Source of the DNA: Neorickettsia sennetsu str. Miyayama
GTDB taxonomy: Bacteria > Pseudomonadota > Alphaproteobacteria > Rickettsiales > Anaplasmataceae
DNA: 64,000 bases
Direction of reading: 5' to 3'
NCBI RefSeq assembly: GCF_000013165.1
Contig: NC_007798.1
Coordinates: 496,001 to 560,000 of the forward strand
The notes below the pieces were generated by a model. That model did no database searches and was not told the DNA's origin. It saw nothing but the letters and a program-made list of their open reading frames with translations. Positions 1-9,951 of this stretch are shown piece after piece; the first letter of the stretch is position 1; each line of letters begins with the position of its first letter. The position numbers and the translations under genes were made by a program.

Positions 1-67
1 CTTCCCAGAGGAAGTAGGCCCTGTAAGAACAAGAACCCTCCGACTTGCATTGGGCATGGCAAAGTGA
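1..67 (+). CDS. C-terminal end of an unidentified protein (partial)
   Basis: Frame 2 is open from the window edge to a TGA at 65-67 and encodes about 21 residues, including G-P-V-R-T-R-T-L-R-L-A-L-G. The tail is mildly reminiscent of the end of RsmE-type 16S rRNA methyltransferases, but too little is visible for a call. It stops 3 bases before the stop codon of the next gene on the opposite strand, a tight convergent arrangement that supports it being real. Confidence 0.35.
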   Translation, partial: FPEEVGPVRTRTLRLALGMAK

Positions 68-70
68 CTC

Positions 71-379
71 CTACTGTACCAGCTCCTCTTCCTTCTGGTG
101 AATCTCCTCAGAGTCGTGCTCTTCTTGCTGCGAACCTCCTTTACCCCTTCTCACACCACGCATCACACCAGTAGGAATCTTCTCAAAGGTTTGCGTTCTG
201 CGATTCCAAAAATACTTCCTCATGATCAACTTAGATTCAAACAAAATAACCTGATCATTACTATCAATCAACATATCTTGATCACCAAGAACAACGGCAT
301 TGTAGTACATCTCCTGCAACTTGTTCCTAAAAGCCTGCCTGATCGAATAATCCTCTTCGAATCCCATTTCTTCACTCAT
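71..379 (-). CDS. small hypothetical protein, highly charged C-terminus
   Basis: About 102 residues from the ATG at 379. The frame extends to a TTG at 397 but has no good ribosome binding site there. The first two thirds look folded, with alternating hydrophobic strands and a K-Y-F-W-N-R-R-T-Q-T segment. The last third is Gly/Arg-rich and then Glu/Gln-rich, so probably disordered. I do not recognise the family. It converges tail to tail with the gene leaving the left edge. The plus-strand frame over the same bases is a low-complexity shadow. No signal peptide or membrane segment is visible, so it is probably cytoplasmic. Confidence 0.6.
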   Translation of the reverse strand: MSEEMGFEEDYSIRQAFRNKLQEMYYNAVVLGDQDMLIDSNDQVILFESKLIMRKYFWNRRTQTFEKIPTGVMRGVRRGKGGSQQEEHDSEEIHQKEEELVQ

Positions 380-792
380 ACTACTTTTCACGATCAAATA
401 TCAAAAAACAAAGGGTATACTTTATTACAATAAAAGCATATTAACTCATGAATGTAAACATCTATTTAACTAGATCAGTTTAATAATTAAGAAAACAGCT
501 CTTATCAGAAACACTAAGAAGACACTGACAAACCAAAACTCACTCCTATAAATACTAAAAATATGAGGGAACAAGAAGAAGTCCGTATAGATCCTCGGTA
601 ATACTTTAAATAACATAGGTTAATATTGAATAAACTAGAAATTCCCTCTATTCTAATAGGGAATGCTCTAATATAGCAACTAACGCATCTCGGGAAAACT
701 GCCGGACCACCGTAAAAGATAACTTATCCTTTTTTGACAGCTGGTCAACTATTTTACTTAAACAACTTCAATGCGTCATGTATAATCCATAG
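380..792. other. intergenic region with hairpin and promoter-like elements
   Basis: AT-rich spacer between divergently transcribed genes, with no convincing ORF. An inverted repeat at 641-647/658-664 (ATTCCCT/AGGGAAT) could form a 7-bp hairpin. A second one, TTGAC-N5-GTCAA, lies at 734-748. A perfect TATAAT at 781-786 sits only 6 bases before the first ATG of ccmF, so either that ATG is leaderless or translation starts at a later Met. None of these sites has been tested. Confidence 0.4.
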
Positions 793-2628
793 ATGGTACC
801 CTCATCGTGCATATCGATGCTGACAACAATTCACTACTATCTTGGAACAATACTGCTCTTTCTCAGTCTGTTCTCAAGTCTCGTGAGAAAACCCGGGACA
901 TTATTTTTCTTGAATTCGATCATTTTCATCATTCTTTTTCACGCACATCTATCAAATAATTTCCTCCTGCAAAGCGTATACTCAAGCTCCCACACAAATC
1001 TTCCACTTTATTACAAACTCGTTGCAAGCTGGACGACACATGAGGGATCTATGATCCTCTGGAACTGGTCACTTTCACTATATCTATTTATATTTTCAAG
1101 AAAATATAGAAACTCACAAATTTACCAAGCCGTTATAACAATACAATCTTACATTGCGTCCATATTTCTATTGTTCACAATTTATTCGAGTAATCCGTTC
1201 AAACTCTTCATTCTTGCCCCCTCTGAAGGCGCTGGGCTGAACCCGATTTTACAAGATACAGCTCTCATGATCCATCCACCAATTCTCTATCTTGGGTATG
1301 TTGGAACCTCAATCTGTTTTTCAATTGCAATAGCGGTTTTACTCACGGGAAAATCTGGAAAAGAAGAGTTTAAGCTGTTGAACTTCTTCCTTCTACTCGC
1401 ATTTATCTTTTTAACATCCGGTATAGCACTTGGCGGATGGTGGTCATACAGGGAACTTGGATGGGGAGGGTTTTGGTCTTGGGACCCAGTGGAAAATATA
1501 TCATTATTCCCATATTTAGTTATACTCGGTGCAATACACTCGTCATTTCTATCAATTAAAAAATGGAAGTCTAAAGCTCTTTCCATAGGACTTTCGATCC
1601 TTGGATTTGTTACAGCGACATTCGGTACCTTTATCACTAGAATGGGCATTACAGATTCTCTTCACACATTTAACACGAACACAGAAAGTGGAATATACTT
1701 ATTGATAATAACTAGCCTATTATCACTAACCTCAGCAGTTATTTTCATTGCAAAATTCCGTACTCTTAGTAGCACCGACGTGAGCAGCAACAGCAATACA
1801 GAGTCAAGAGACTATTTGATGTCAGCACAGAGTATTTTGTGTCTTGGATTGTTTATAGTGTTACTTTTAACAACATTTGCACCAAAGTTCTCTCAGATAT
1901 TTGGCTACGATTCCATTTACATAATGCAATCTTTTTACAACACTGTTTCTGGAGAAGTTGCTGGGACCTTAGCGGTTTGCATTTGCCTATTTATTGTACT
2001 CACAAGTAAGGAAAGGTGCACAAAATTCATCGTGTTAACCCTAGCTGCAATAGTACTCTCATTAGGAAATTTCGTAAACATTCTTACTGCTTTTCTCTCG
2101 ATTTCAGGGATGATGACAATGCTCAGTCTCCTGACCAAACATGTAAAAGATCTGCAGCAAGAAGATAGCATAAAAGGGATCTTCAGAACAAAAAAGAATG
2201 CTTTCTTTCTGACGCACTTTGGATTTGGATTATTTCTTTACGCAGTGGCTGGATTTGCATCAAATTCATTAGAAAACAAACAATACTTTCAGATAGGAGA
2301 ACAACGTATAGTAAAGCAGCATATTATAAAGCTCACAGATTTCGACAAAATCAACAACGATCTTTTTTCCGGTATAAGGGCTACTTTTACTATCAACGGA
2401 AGAGCCAAACTAGAGCCAGAACTGCGATTTTATAAGTATGAAAACACTCTTAACACAGAGTCAGACACCTTCCATTGTCTATTGAGTGATATACAAATAC
2501 TAGTAACTGGGATAGACAAGACCTTGGGACTCGCAGTAGAAATTTATTATAGAGACAAGATACAGCTAATCTGGTTGGGACTAGTGCTAATTATACTGGG
2601 GACGACACACAAGTTATTCATTCGTTAA
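793..2628 (+). CDS. ccmF: heme lyase subunit CcmF (cytochrome c-type biogenesis)
   Basis: An inner-membrane protein of the CcmABCDEFGH system that attaches heme to apocytochromes c in the periplasm; here it would mature cytochrome c1 (petC, later in the window). The 611-residue product is nearly all membrane segments. It carries the family signature tryptophan-rich motif W-G-G-F-W-S-W-D-P-V-E-N at residues 224-235, preceded by a G-W-W-S-Y-R-E-L-G-W segment. A long soluble periplasmic domain lies near the C-terminus, followed by a final helix. The length is close to the usual 640-660. Met9 (817) is an alternative start because family members usually begin just before the first helix. The gene overlaps the convergent gene by 4 bases at the stop codons. 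Confidence 0.93.
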   Translation: MVPSSCISMLTTIHYYLGTILLFLSLFSSLVRKPGTLFFLNSIIFIILFHAHLSNNFLLQSVYSSSHTNLPLYYKLVASWTTHEGSMILWNWSLSLYLFIFSRKYRNSQIYQAVITIQSYIASIFLLFTIYSSNPFKLFILAPSEGAGLNPILQDTALMIHPPILYLGYVGTSICFSIAIAVLLTGKSGKEEFKLLNFFLLLAFIFLTSGIALGGWWSYRELGWGGFWSWDPVENISLFPYLVILGAIHSSFLSIKKWKSKALSIGLSILGFVTATFGTFITRMGITDSLHTFNTNTESGIYLLIITSLLSLTSAVIFIAKFRTLSSTDVSSNSNTESRDYLMSAQSILCLGLFIVLLLTTFAPKFSQIFGYDSIYIMQSFYNTVSGEVAGTLAVCICLFIVLTSKERCTKFIVLTLAAIVLSLGNFVNILTAFLSISGMMTMLSLLTKHVKDLQQEDSIKGIFRTKKNAFFLTHFGFGLFLYAVAGFASNSLENKQYFQIGEQRIVKQHIIKLTDFDKINNDLFSGIRATFTINGRAKLEPELRFYKYENTLNTESDTFHCLLSDIQILVTGIDKTLGLAVEIYYRDKIQLIWLGLVLIILGTTHKLFIR

Positions 2629-3614
2629 TCTAGGATTGATTGCACTCCAAGCGTTTCCGCTTGATCACTCTTCTCAATAGCATGCTTCACATGACCGCTT
2701 TCCATCTCAAAACGAGTTTTCACCTCTATGTATTCGCTAACAGCGGAAACAGCCTTATAAACACCAAGGCATATAACAAGGGCAACACAAACCGCTTTAA
2801 TTGTAAACCCAAGAGGAAAAGTACCATGAGAATCTTTTCCTATCTCGATTACGGCATTGCTTTCCATACCTTGAAGCACTTTACCAACTGTGCTACAGAT
2901 CCCCACACAGAGGGAAAGTAGAGGAAGCGTAATATACGAAAATACACCAACTTTGCATTGCGGCTTTTTACTTCCGGTAGTAAGATCTTTTCGGCGCTTT
3001 TCATCTGCTGCGATTACCCTTAGAACCGAAGCAGCAAGTAATATAGCTAGAGCAACAAGATCTACAAGGCATGGGGTACTGAAAGGCATTCCCCAAGACT
3101 TATGCAGCTCTTGGAATCCATAAGGACAAAATATATCAACAACTACAAGGACCTGGTTAACAAGCAAAACTGAGGTTGCAAGGACTTCCAATACAAAACT
3201 GCCATTAACAATTGGGGAAGTGCTTTCAGCACAATGCTCCACTGCACAGAGAGGCTCTGCATCACTGATCTTCGTATCAGAGTTTTCCAGTAGTTTCCGT
3301 AACCGTGCCTTTTTACGACTAATATATGCTAAGGACACAGCACTCAGCACAAGTGATGTGGACACCAATAAAAGAGCTGCGAACTCAACAAAGGCCCAGA
3401 CTTTACTTTTCAGCTCACTTCTAAATAAACCCCTCTGATTTAGTATCGACACAAACGAGATAAACACCAGAGACGCCGTACTCTGAACAACAGCAGTAAC
3501 CGCAACAATCGCTTCCGTTTTTTTTACTTTTACATACTGAGTAAGCAATTCACCGGAGTTAGCATCCCGAAGAAGCTTATATCCTCTCTTTTTTTTTCCA
3601 TTATCACCAAACAT
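2625..3614 (-). CDS. orphan multi-pass membrane protein
   Basis: 329 residues from the ATG at 3614, which is preceded by a good GGAGG site; the frame is open further upstream to 3731 but that part is Arg/Pro-rich and unlikely to be coding. About six hydrophobic helices fall in three pairs: around residues 30-100, 145-200 and 215-295. They are separated by short basic or acidic loops. I do not recognise a family. The pattern of the second half (helix, Lys/Arg-rich loop, G-V-F then helix, linker, helix) resembles the C-terminal membrane block of the large protein at 58526-61177, so the two may be distant relatives. Probably inner membrane; function unknown. Confidence 0.75.
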   Translation of the reverse strand: MFGDNGKKKRGYKLLRDANSGELLTQYVKVKKTEAIVAVTAVVQSTASLVFISFVSILNQRGLFRSELKSKVWAFVEFAALLLVSTSLVLSAVSLAYISRKKARLRKLLENSDTKISDAEPLCAVEHCAESTSPIVNGSFVLEVLATSVLLVNQVLVVVDIFCPYGFQELHKSWGMPFSTPCLVDLVALAILLAASVLRVIAADEKRRKDLTTGSKKPQCKVGVFSYITLPLLSLCVGICSTVGKVLQGMESNAVIEIGKDSHGTFPLGFTIKAVCVALVICLGVYKAVSAVSEYIEVKTRFEMESGHVKHAIEKSDQAETLGVQSILD

Positions 3615-4345
3615 TAAAATCCTCCGACGAAAGGAAGGCAAATCAACTAACCAGAAAACAGATGGTACGTGAAAGAGCGGACGTCGCGGTCGGATTATCA
3701 AACAGGATAACAGACACGGATTACGCTCCAAAAAGATGATCCTTTACTTCTACAACAAAGAGATCCAAAATTTGGTCACAGTTCCAATTGCAAAGATCAA
3801 CTGAAAAAGCTTACAGCCCCGCACACCTATTAGGTTAATTATAGTATATTTATGACGGAAAATAATCTTTAGGCTACCTACCTATGATCCTATCCATACG
3901 GCAACTTTTATCTTGATACACACAGTTGAAGAACCACTGGAGTATAAATTGCAGATCTATTAACCCTCATTCTGCGCATAAGGATTAGACTTTTCATAAC
4001 CCGCAAAAAGCATTGCCTATGTCCTCCATATCCTCAACAAAGATTTAATTTTATTCTCGAAAAATAAAATTATTATTCAATTGCTACATATTTTATACTA
4101 CTATTTTTCAGAGCCAATGGCTAATGGCTTTATAAGGGAACACTTGCTTTATCACTTGTCTTTTATTGTGTGAGCAAATAGAATCATCCATGTCCTGAGC
4201 GTTTAGACACAACCGCGCATCGTCTGCGCTGCAGGCATCTCCAGCTCGAGAAAGCACATAAACACCTTTTGCGCTTAATCTGTCACTGGATTCACTCTTT
4301 ATGGAGTTACTTTATTTATTTCATCGCTGGAATCTTTCTTCCAAT
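3615..4345. other. long intergenic region upstream of ruvA
   Basis: About 730 bases without a credible gene. It holds an AT-only inverted repeat at 4047-4054/4064-4071 and many short A/T runs. It separates the start of the membrane protein (minus) from ruvA (plus), so it should contain two divergent promoters, but I cannot place them with confidence. No tRNA or known structured RNA was recognised. Confidence 0.4.
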
Positions 4346-4927
4346 ATGATAGGTAAACTCACAGGCACGGTAACAGACCTATGCCAAGAATCTCTTATAT
4401 TAGACGTAGGCGGAGTAGGATATAACGTCTTTACAACACGCAGACTCATTGATAGTCTTCGTACTGGGCAAAATCTATCTTTGTACATAGAACATTATTT
4501 CTTGGAGAACATAAACAAACTTTACGGGTTTGAATGCAGAAAATCGCAAGAAGTAGCAAGAATGCTGAGCAAAGTAAAGGGAATAAACTACAAGATTGCT
4601 CTTAGTCTGCTAAATCATCTCGAACTAGGAGAGTTAATCCTAGCAATTCAAAATAAAGATGAATCCCGCTTAAAAATCAAAGGTATAGGAGAGAAACTAG
4701 TAAAACGCATTATCACAGAAACGTATGAAGACTTCTTGAAGTTAGACTCACACCTTTCTGGAATTGCTTCCTCGACAAATGTACATATAGCAAGTGAGGC
4801 CGTATCTGCTCTAGTAAAGCTAGGTTTTCAACATAAACCCTCCCACAAAGTGGTCATGGAAATCATGACAAAACGACCTGCAATTGAAATAGCCGAACTA
4901 ATCACGCTAGCGCTCAAAATGCTGTAA
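4346..4927 (+). CDS. ruvA: Holliday junction DNA helicase subunit RuvA
   Basis: RuvA binds four-way junctions and loads the RuvB motor during recombination repair. The product is 193 residues if started at the ATG at 4346, whose M-I-G-K-L-T-G start fits the family; the 15 extra residues from 4301 do not. The N-terminal OB fold (M-I-G-K-L ... G-V-G-Y-N-V) is followed by helix-hairpin-helix repeats (K-V-K-G-I-N, I-K-G-I-G-E-K) and the small C-terminal RuvB-contact domain. ruvB follows 276 bases downstream on the same strand. The acidic pin is less obvious than in E. coli, but nothing suggests inactivity. Confidence 0.93.
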   Translation: MIGKLTGTVTDLCQESLILDVGGVGYNVFTTRRLIDSLRTGQNLSLYIEHYFLENINKLYGFECRKSQEVARMLSKVKGINYKIALSLLNHLELGELILAIQNKDESRLKIKGIGEKLVKRIITETYEDFLKLDSHLSGIASSTNVHIASEAVSALVKLGFQHKPSHKVVMEIMTKRPAIEIAELITLALKML

Positions 4928-5133
4928 TCTTTGTGTAATCTACCAACTTGTCATTTCTGTTAAAGTCATGTTCGGTAAACCAGCAACATACTCTCATTAC
5001 AATGATCATTTCAACAATAAAGAAATACGGTAACTACTGATGAAAAACCCATTCTAATTGAGAATGCCTTAGTGGATTAGCTACATATGGTAACTCAGTT
5101 AAACACATCAGGAATTCAAGGGAAATAAGACCA

Positions 5134-5157
5134 TCATCACCACTATTTTGGTGATGG
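5134..5157. other. hairpin between ruvA and ruvB
   Basis: The inverted repeat CATCACC (5135-5141) / GGTGATG (5150-5156) can form a 7-bp stem about 50 bases before the ruvB start. No T-run follows, so it is not a classical terminator. It could be an RNA processing or attenuation site in a ruvAB transcript, or chance. Confidence 0.3.
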
Positions 5158-5203
5158 AAAGTATAGTAAAGTTACGTTAGCTGCTGGCCCCAACCAAGAG
5201 AAA

Positions 5204-6199
5204 GTGCGAAATAGTATATTTGAACAAGAGGAGACTTTCCAGGACCTTTCACTTAGACCGAAATCTATCGAAAAGTTCGTTGGACAGCAACGTGTCGTAG
5301 AAAACTTGCAAGTTTTTATAGACTCCGCACAAAAAAGGAATGACTCCCTTGATCACGTACTTTTCTGTGGTCCACCAGGTCTCGGAAAAACAACATTAGC
5401 ACATATTATAAGTAACGAGCTTGAAAGTAGAATCCACACAACCGCTGGACCGCTTCTCTCAAAGGCTGGCGATATTGCAGCAATACTTACAAACTTGCAC
5501 AAAAATGACATCCTCTTCATAGATGAAATACATAGACTACCTTCAGCTGTAGAAGAAGTCCTCTATCCCGCTATGGAGGACTACCACCTTGATCTCATTG
5601 TCGGAGATGGACCAGCAGCAAAGAGTATTAGAATAAATCTAGCTAAATTCACACTAGTTGCCGCAACTACGCGTATAGGGATGCTCTCCAATCCACTCAG
5701 AGATAGATTTGGTATTACACTTAGGCTCGACTTTTATACTGTAAGCGAACTACTTCAACTTCTTCAGCAAGCAGCAGAAAGGTTATCTGTTAATATAGAA
5801 AATGGCGCCATGATAGAGCTTGCAAAACGCTCTAGAGGAACACCAAGAATCGCTCTTAGGCTGCTCAAAAGGGTGCGTGACTTTCTTGAAGTCAGCGATT
5901 CTGATGTCATAACTCGCGAATTTGCAGACCTAGCACTGAATAAGATGGAGGTAGACCAATTCGGTTTAGATAAGTTAGACTACACGTATATGGATTTCAT
6001 AGCAAAAAATTATTCTGATAATCCGGTGGGTATCAAAACCATTGCTGCAGCAATCTCGGAAAAAGAGGATTCGATAGAAGAGTTAATAGAGCCATACTTG
6101 ATAAAAATAGGCTTTCTGAGTCGTACACAACGGGGTCGTCGACTAACGGGAAAAGCATTAGACTACTTGTCAACAATTAATTCAGCAAGGCTGCCCTGA
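5204..6199 (+). CDS. ruvB: Holliday junction branch migration ATPase RuvB
   Basis: AAA+ motor that drives branch migration with RuvA. The 331-residue product has Walker A G-P-P-G-L-G-K-T at residues 56-63, a Walker B ending D-E-I-H near residues 107-110, sensor 1 (A-A-T-T-R), an arginine finger region (L-R-D-R-F-G-I) and the C-terminal winged helix ending in Q-R-G-R-R-L-T. The start is a GTG at 5204 with a purine-rich stretch upstream. Length and motifs are normal for the family. It follows ruvA in the usual order but with an unusually wide 276-base gap. Confidence 0.96.
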   Translation: MRNSIFEQEETFQDLSLRPKSIEKFVGQQRVVENLQVFIDSAQKRNDSLDHVLFCGPPGLGKTTLAHIISNELESRIHTTAGPLLSKAGDIAAILTNLHKNDILFIDEIHRLPSAVEEVLYPAMEDYHLDLIVGDGPAAKSIRINLAKFTLVAATTRIGMLSNPLRDRFGITLRLDFYTVSELLQLLQQAAERLSVNIENGAMIELAKRSRGTPRIALRLLKRVRDFLEVSDSDVITREFADLALNKMEVDQFGLDKLDYTYMDFIAKNYSDNPVGIKTIAAAISEKEDSIEELIEPYLIKIGFLSRTQRGRRLTGKALDYLSTINSARLP

Positions 6200-6461
6200 G
6201 AAAAAGATTCGTATGGGATATGAAGTTATATTTGCTTTTGTTCTGCAGGTAGGAATAGCATATTCAGTGTTCTTCTTAGGAGAAGTCCAAATAAGGGACA
6301 CCCAATTACCAAGACGAATCTGCAAACTAAATAACACACACTGAAGAGCTCGCACGTAGTGTGGATGAACTACATTTACAAATCGGAGCGGGAGCAGCTC
6401 CTCTTCTCTTCTCACAAACCCTTACCGAGAGTTCTCAACTAGAGAACTGCTTTACTTCTTT

Positions 6462-9179
6462 TTAGACGGTAATAGCTTGCTTAATTAGGGCAGCTTGGTT
6501 AGCAATATGATCATCCATTAAACCTTCTGACGGAACCGGATAATAATTCCGGCCAATATACCTTAACTTCTTCGAATAGCGTTCCTCAAATACCTGAAGC
6601 ATAAAGGACCATCCACCCATATTTCTCGGCTCCTCTTGGCACCATATAAACTCCGCATCCCTGTACACATCTAAAATTTCACGAATTTCACGATCTGGAA
6701 CTGGGTAAAGTTGCTCCACCCTCACGAGAAGTATGCTCTCTGACTTGAGTTCTGCCAAGAGATCATAATAAACCTTACCGCTACAGAAAATCACCCTATG
6801 GATTTTCTTAGCATCACTACAATAGTCACTAATTACAGGCCTGAAGCTCCCTTCATAGAACTCCTCTAACTTTGACACAGCCATCTTATGTCTGAGCAGC
6901 GACTTAGGCGTGAAAACTACCAAAGGTCTTACTATTTCACTAAGAACTTGTCTGCGCAGAACATGAAAAAAATTCGCTGGAGTTGTACAATTGGCTACAC
7001 GCATGTTGTTGTCAGCAGCAAGTTGCAAGAACCTTTCAATTCTCGCAGATGAATGTTCAGCTCCTTGACCTTCATATCCATGCGGAAGCAACATAACTAG
7101 ACCACTTCTGCTAAGCCATTTCGACTCAGCAGAGGAAATAAACTGATCTATAATAATCTGAGCACCGTTAGCGAAATCACCAAATTGCGCCTCCCATAAC
7201 ACAAGTGTCTTTGGATTAATAAGACTATAGCCGTACTCGAATCCCAGTGCAGCATATTCAGATAGTGGTGTGGCAATTACTTGCATTTTTGCTACATCGG
7301 AAATGTGGTTCAGCAGACATAGCTCTTCCCCTGTAGACTGAGACGTGAGAACGGCATGCCTATGCGAGAAAGTACCCCTTTTACAATCCTGTCCAGCAAG
7401 CCTTACCGACATCCCATCATTCAGTATCGTCGCAAAAGCAAGATTCTCTCCATTCCCCCAGTCTACATCACACTCAGAAACAATAGTTTCTTCTCTCCGT
7501 ACGAGCAATCGCAGTACTTTGGGACTAACATCAAATCCCTCAGGAATATGGTTAAGCTTTTCAGAAAGTGAAAGAAGCACTTCTTTAGGTACCTTTGTTT
7601 CCACTTGAGGCTCATCACGACCTTCCTGCCCAAGGTATCGCTCCCAGCCTTTCTGGATCAAACCCTCATAGCTAGGTTTATAAGTCTTAGCTTCCTTCAG
7701 CTCCTTATCGAGAAGTCCCCCGAAATTTTGAGTAAGTTCCACAAATTTATCTTGTGAAATAACACCTTCCTTTATAAGACGCTCAACGTAGATATCAACC
7801 GACCGTTTATGCCTCTCAATCACGTCGTACATCTCCGGCTGAGTGAACCTTGGCTCGTCGATTTCATTATGCCCATGACGACGGTAAGAGACTATATCAA
7901 CTATAGCGCTCTTATTGAATGTATTTCTGAACTCTGCAGCAAGTAAGGTGACATAAAATACTGCCTCCGGATCATCTCCATTGACATGAAAAATAGGAAT
8001 ATCAAACGACTCTCCAATGAAAGAAGGGTAACGCTGCTTTCTGACATCCTGTGGTGAAGTAGTAAAACCTATTTGATTGTTAAGTATAATGTGGATCACA
8101 CCCCCCGATTCATAGTTAGGTAACTCTTCCAAGAGCATGGTCTCATATACCACTCCTTGCCCAGAAAATGCAGCATCACCATGTAAAAGCACAGGAAAGA
8201 CCACCGCACCGGAATCTTTAGCAGCACGCGCAGCACCAACGAGAACTGGGTCAACAGAATCTAGATGCGATGGATTGTGCAATAACCTCGCAAATATAGT
8301 CTTTTCGCTCAAGAAAGTTTTCCGCTCACAAGAAAAACCGTAATGGTATTTTACATCACCGTGAATTTTACATTCCTCCGGAAAAGGTGACTTACCCTCA
8401 AAACCATGGAATAGAGCCCTATATTTCTTTCCAAATGTATTGACCAGAGAATTCAGCCTCCCCCTGTGAGACATCCCCACTATAACATCTGTACATCCAG
8501 CATTAGCTGCAACCTCTATTATCGACTCCAATGCAACCAGGGCAGTATCACATCCTTCAACAGAAAAGCGTTTGACAGCTCTAAACTTGGTGTTAACAAA
8601 TTCCTCGAGCCCATTTACTCTTATTAGTACATCTAGAAGAGCGAGCTTATGGGATGTCCCAAAACCTATACGACAAAACGGTCTACCTTCAAGCCTTTCT
8701 TCGAGCCAAGTAACTTCACTATTATCGCTTAGATGCATAAATTGCACTCCGATGTGTCCACAATAAACAGCATGCATTTCACATACGATCTGCTCTACTG
8801 TGAACCCACTTGAAAGAGATACGTCACTCAAGCCATGAAACTCCGGGTTAAGCTCTGGCCTAACAATTGGCTTAACCAACCCAAGAAGATCCAAATCAGC
8901 AGCGAGGTATCCAAATCTTCGGTATGCGTCCTTCAAATCTTTGATTTTTATATCAAGTAGAGACTGCTCACTAACCGCATTTTCTCTAACAGCACCATTA
9001 TCCTTCCGAACGAACGACATGTTTGAGAATCCACTCTGCCCACCAGAACGCTTCACACATCCCCTCGATTCGAAAAAAGCTCTCCAACTTGGGTCAACAG
9101 AATTCGGACTATCTAGATAGGCCCGGTGAACTTTCTTCAATAATTCATCATCTGCAACTTTCATGCGAGTTCCCTTCAT
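6462..9179 (-). CDS. sucA: 2-oxoglutarate dehydrogenase E1 component
   Basis: Thiamine-diphosphate enzyme that decarboxylates 2-oxoglutarate and hands the succinyl group to the SucB lipoyl domain in the TCA cycle. The 905-residue protein starts with the E2-contact region (L-D-S-P-N-S-V-D-P-S-W) and contains the M-S-H-R-G-R-L-N and G-D-A-A-F-S-G-Q-G motifs of OGDH-type E1 proteins. It also has R-R-H-G-H-N-E-I-D-E-P and a C-terminal transketolase-like domain. Two ATGs are possible (9179, 9164); the second has an AAGGGA site at good spacing. It stands alone on the minus strand; no sucB is in the window. Confidence 0.96.
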   Translation of the reverse strand: MKGTRMKVADDELLKKVHRAYLDSPNSVDPSWRAFFESRGCVKRSGGQSGFSNMSFVRKDNGAVRENAVSEQSLLDIKIKDLKDAYRRFGYLAADLDLLGLVKPIVRPELNPEFHGLSDVSLSSGFTVEQIVCEMHAVYCGHIGVQFMHLSDNSEVTWLEERLEGRPFCRIGFGTSHKLALLDVLIRVNGLEEFVNTKFRAVKRFSVEGCDTALVALESIIEVAANAGCTDVIVGMSHRGRLNSLVNTFGKKYRALFHGFEGKSPFPEECKIHGDVKYHYGFSCERKTFLSEKTIFARLLHNPSHLDSVDPVLVGAARAAKDSGAVVFPVLLHGDAAFSGQGVVYETMLLEELPNYESGGVIHIILNNQIGFTTSPQDVRKQRYPSFIGESFDIPIFHVNGDDPEAVFYVTLLAAEFRNTFNKSAIVDIVSYRRHGHNEIDEPRFTQPEMYDVIERHKRSVDIYVERLIKEGVISQDKFVELTQNFGGLLDKELKEAKTYKPSYEGLIQKGWERYLGQEGRDEPQVETKVPKEVLLSLSEKLNHIPEGFDVSPKVLRLLVRREETIVSECDVDWGNGENLAFATILNDGMSVRLAGQDCKRGTFSHRHAVLTSQSTGEELCLLNHISDVAKMQVIATPLSEYAALGFEYGYSLINPKTLVLWEAQFGDFANGAQIIIDQFISSAESKWLSRSGLVMLLPHGYEGQGAEHSSARIERFLQLAADNNMRVANCTTPANFFHVLRRQVLSEIVRPLVVFTPKSLLRHKMAVSKLEEFYEGSFRPVISDYCSDAKKIHRVIFCSGKVYYDLLAELKSESILLVRVEQLYPVPDREIREILDVYRDAEFIWCQEEPRNMGGWSFMLQVFEERYSKKLRYIGRNYYPVPSEGLMDDHIANQAALIKQAITV

Positions 9180-9363
9180 GCACCCCAGAGGCGCTATTCC
9201 TACCTGATATTAGACTACAACTTTTAGAAGTGAGCAATATTTGTTGATGAATGAATACACTGAACAGAATTTCATTCAGTGAAATTTTCTACATTCCTGA
9301 GATTCCGAATTGGCAAATGTAGGGCTTATAATAATAAGCACCGTCTGAAAACTGCAAAGTATC

Positions 9364-9951
9364 CTATTCTATAAACTCTAAATTTTCAACAAAAGATGTG
9401 CTGAATGCTCCTTTTCGGACTAAAACGGCTCTTTTTCCAGAAATATCAATAATGGATGAAGCAGTACCTTTAACTTCACGGTTATCACATATGATGCGAC
9501 TGACTCTTTTTTTTATATAACTACCTATTTGAGTAAAATTGCTTACCGCTGGTCTACCTGAGAGATTCACACTGGTAGCGAAAACTGGCCGTTTGAATCC
9601 TCTAAGGATTTTAAGTGCTACTTTTGAGTCCGGAACTCTCACTGCAACTTTCTCCGGAAACCTGAACCTTAGATGAGCGCTTTTCTTACGCTTAAGTATG
9701 AACGTCACTGGACCAGGACAACATTCTTGTATCAGCCTGGCTTGAGATTCATTAAATGATGCAAAGCTCCCTAAGTCTGAAATACCTGCCACCATAATAG
9801 GCAAACTCTTTCTGAAATTTCTTTGTTTAATATCGTATATCCGCAACATGGCACGATAATTTGATGCATCACAAGCAAGCGCATACACAGTCTCAGTTGG
9901 AAAGATAACAACCCCACCAACACGTAGCAAACTAACTGTCTCAAAGATCAT
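9364..9951 (-). CDS. tsaC: L-threonylcarbamoyladenylate synthase (TsaC/YrdC family)
   Basis: Makes threonylcarbamoyl-AMP from threonine, bicarbonate and ATP for the t6A37 modification of ANN-decoding tRNAs. The 195-residue product has the family motif P-T-E-T-V-Y-A-L-A-C-D-A near residue 20, K-Q-R-N-F-R-K-S-L-P, and the S-V-N-L-S-G-R-P motif around residue 128. It is the short TsaC form, without the C-terminal Sua5 domain. Its start overlaps the end of the upstream hydrolase gene by 4 bases (ATGA-type), so it is probably translationally coupled as the last gene of an iscX-hydrolase-tsaC unit. Confidence 0.92.
   Translation of the reverse strand: MIFETVSLLRVGGVVIFPTETVYALACDASNYRAMLRIYDIKQRNFRKSLPIMVAGISDLGSFASFNESQARLIQECCPGPVTFILKRKKSAHLRFRFPEKVAVRVPDSKVALKILRGFKRPVFATSVNLSGRPAVSNFTQIGSYIKKRVSRIICDNREVKGTASSIIDISGKRAVLVRKGAFSTSFVENLEFIE

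Noticed and set aside
71-379. R-R-T-Q-T in the small hypothetical as an LC8 motif
   Set aside because: It lies in a segment that looks folded, with flanking aromatic and basic residues, and has no second copy; probably coincidence.
98-433. Plus-strand 111-codon frame
   Set aside because: Antisense to the 71-379 gene; composition rich in His, Thr and Leu with no domain or ribosome binding site.
2625-3731. Extended N-terminus of the membrane protein to 3731
   Set aside because: The extra 39 residues are Arg/Pro-rich and a good GGAGG site precedes the ATG at 3614.
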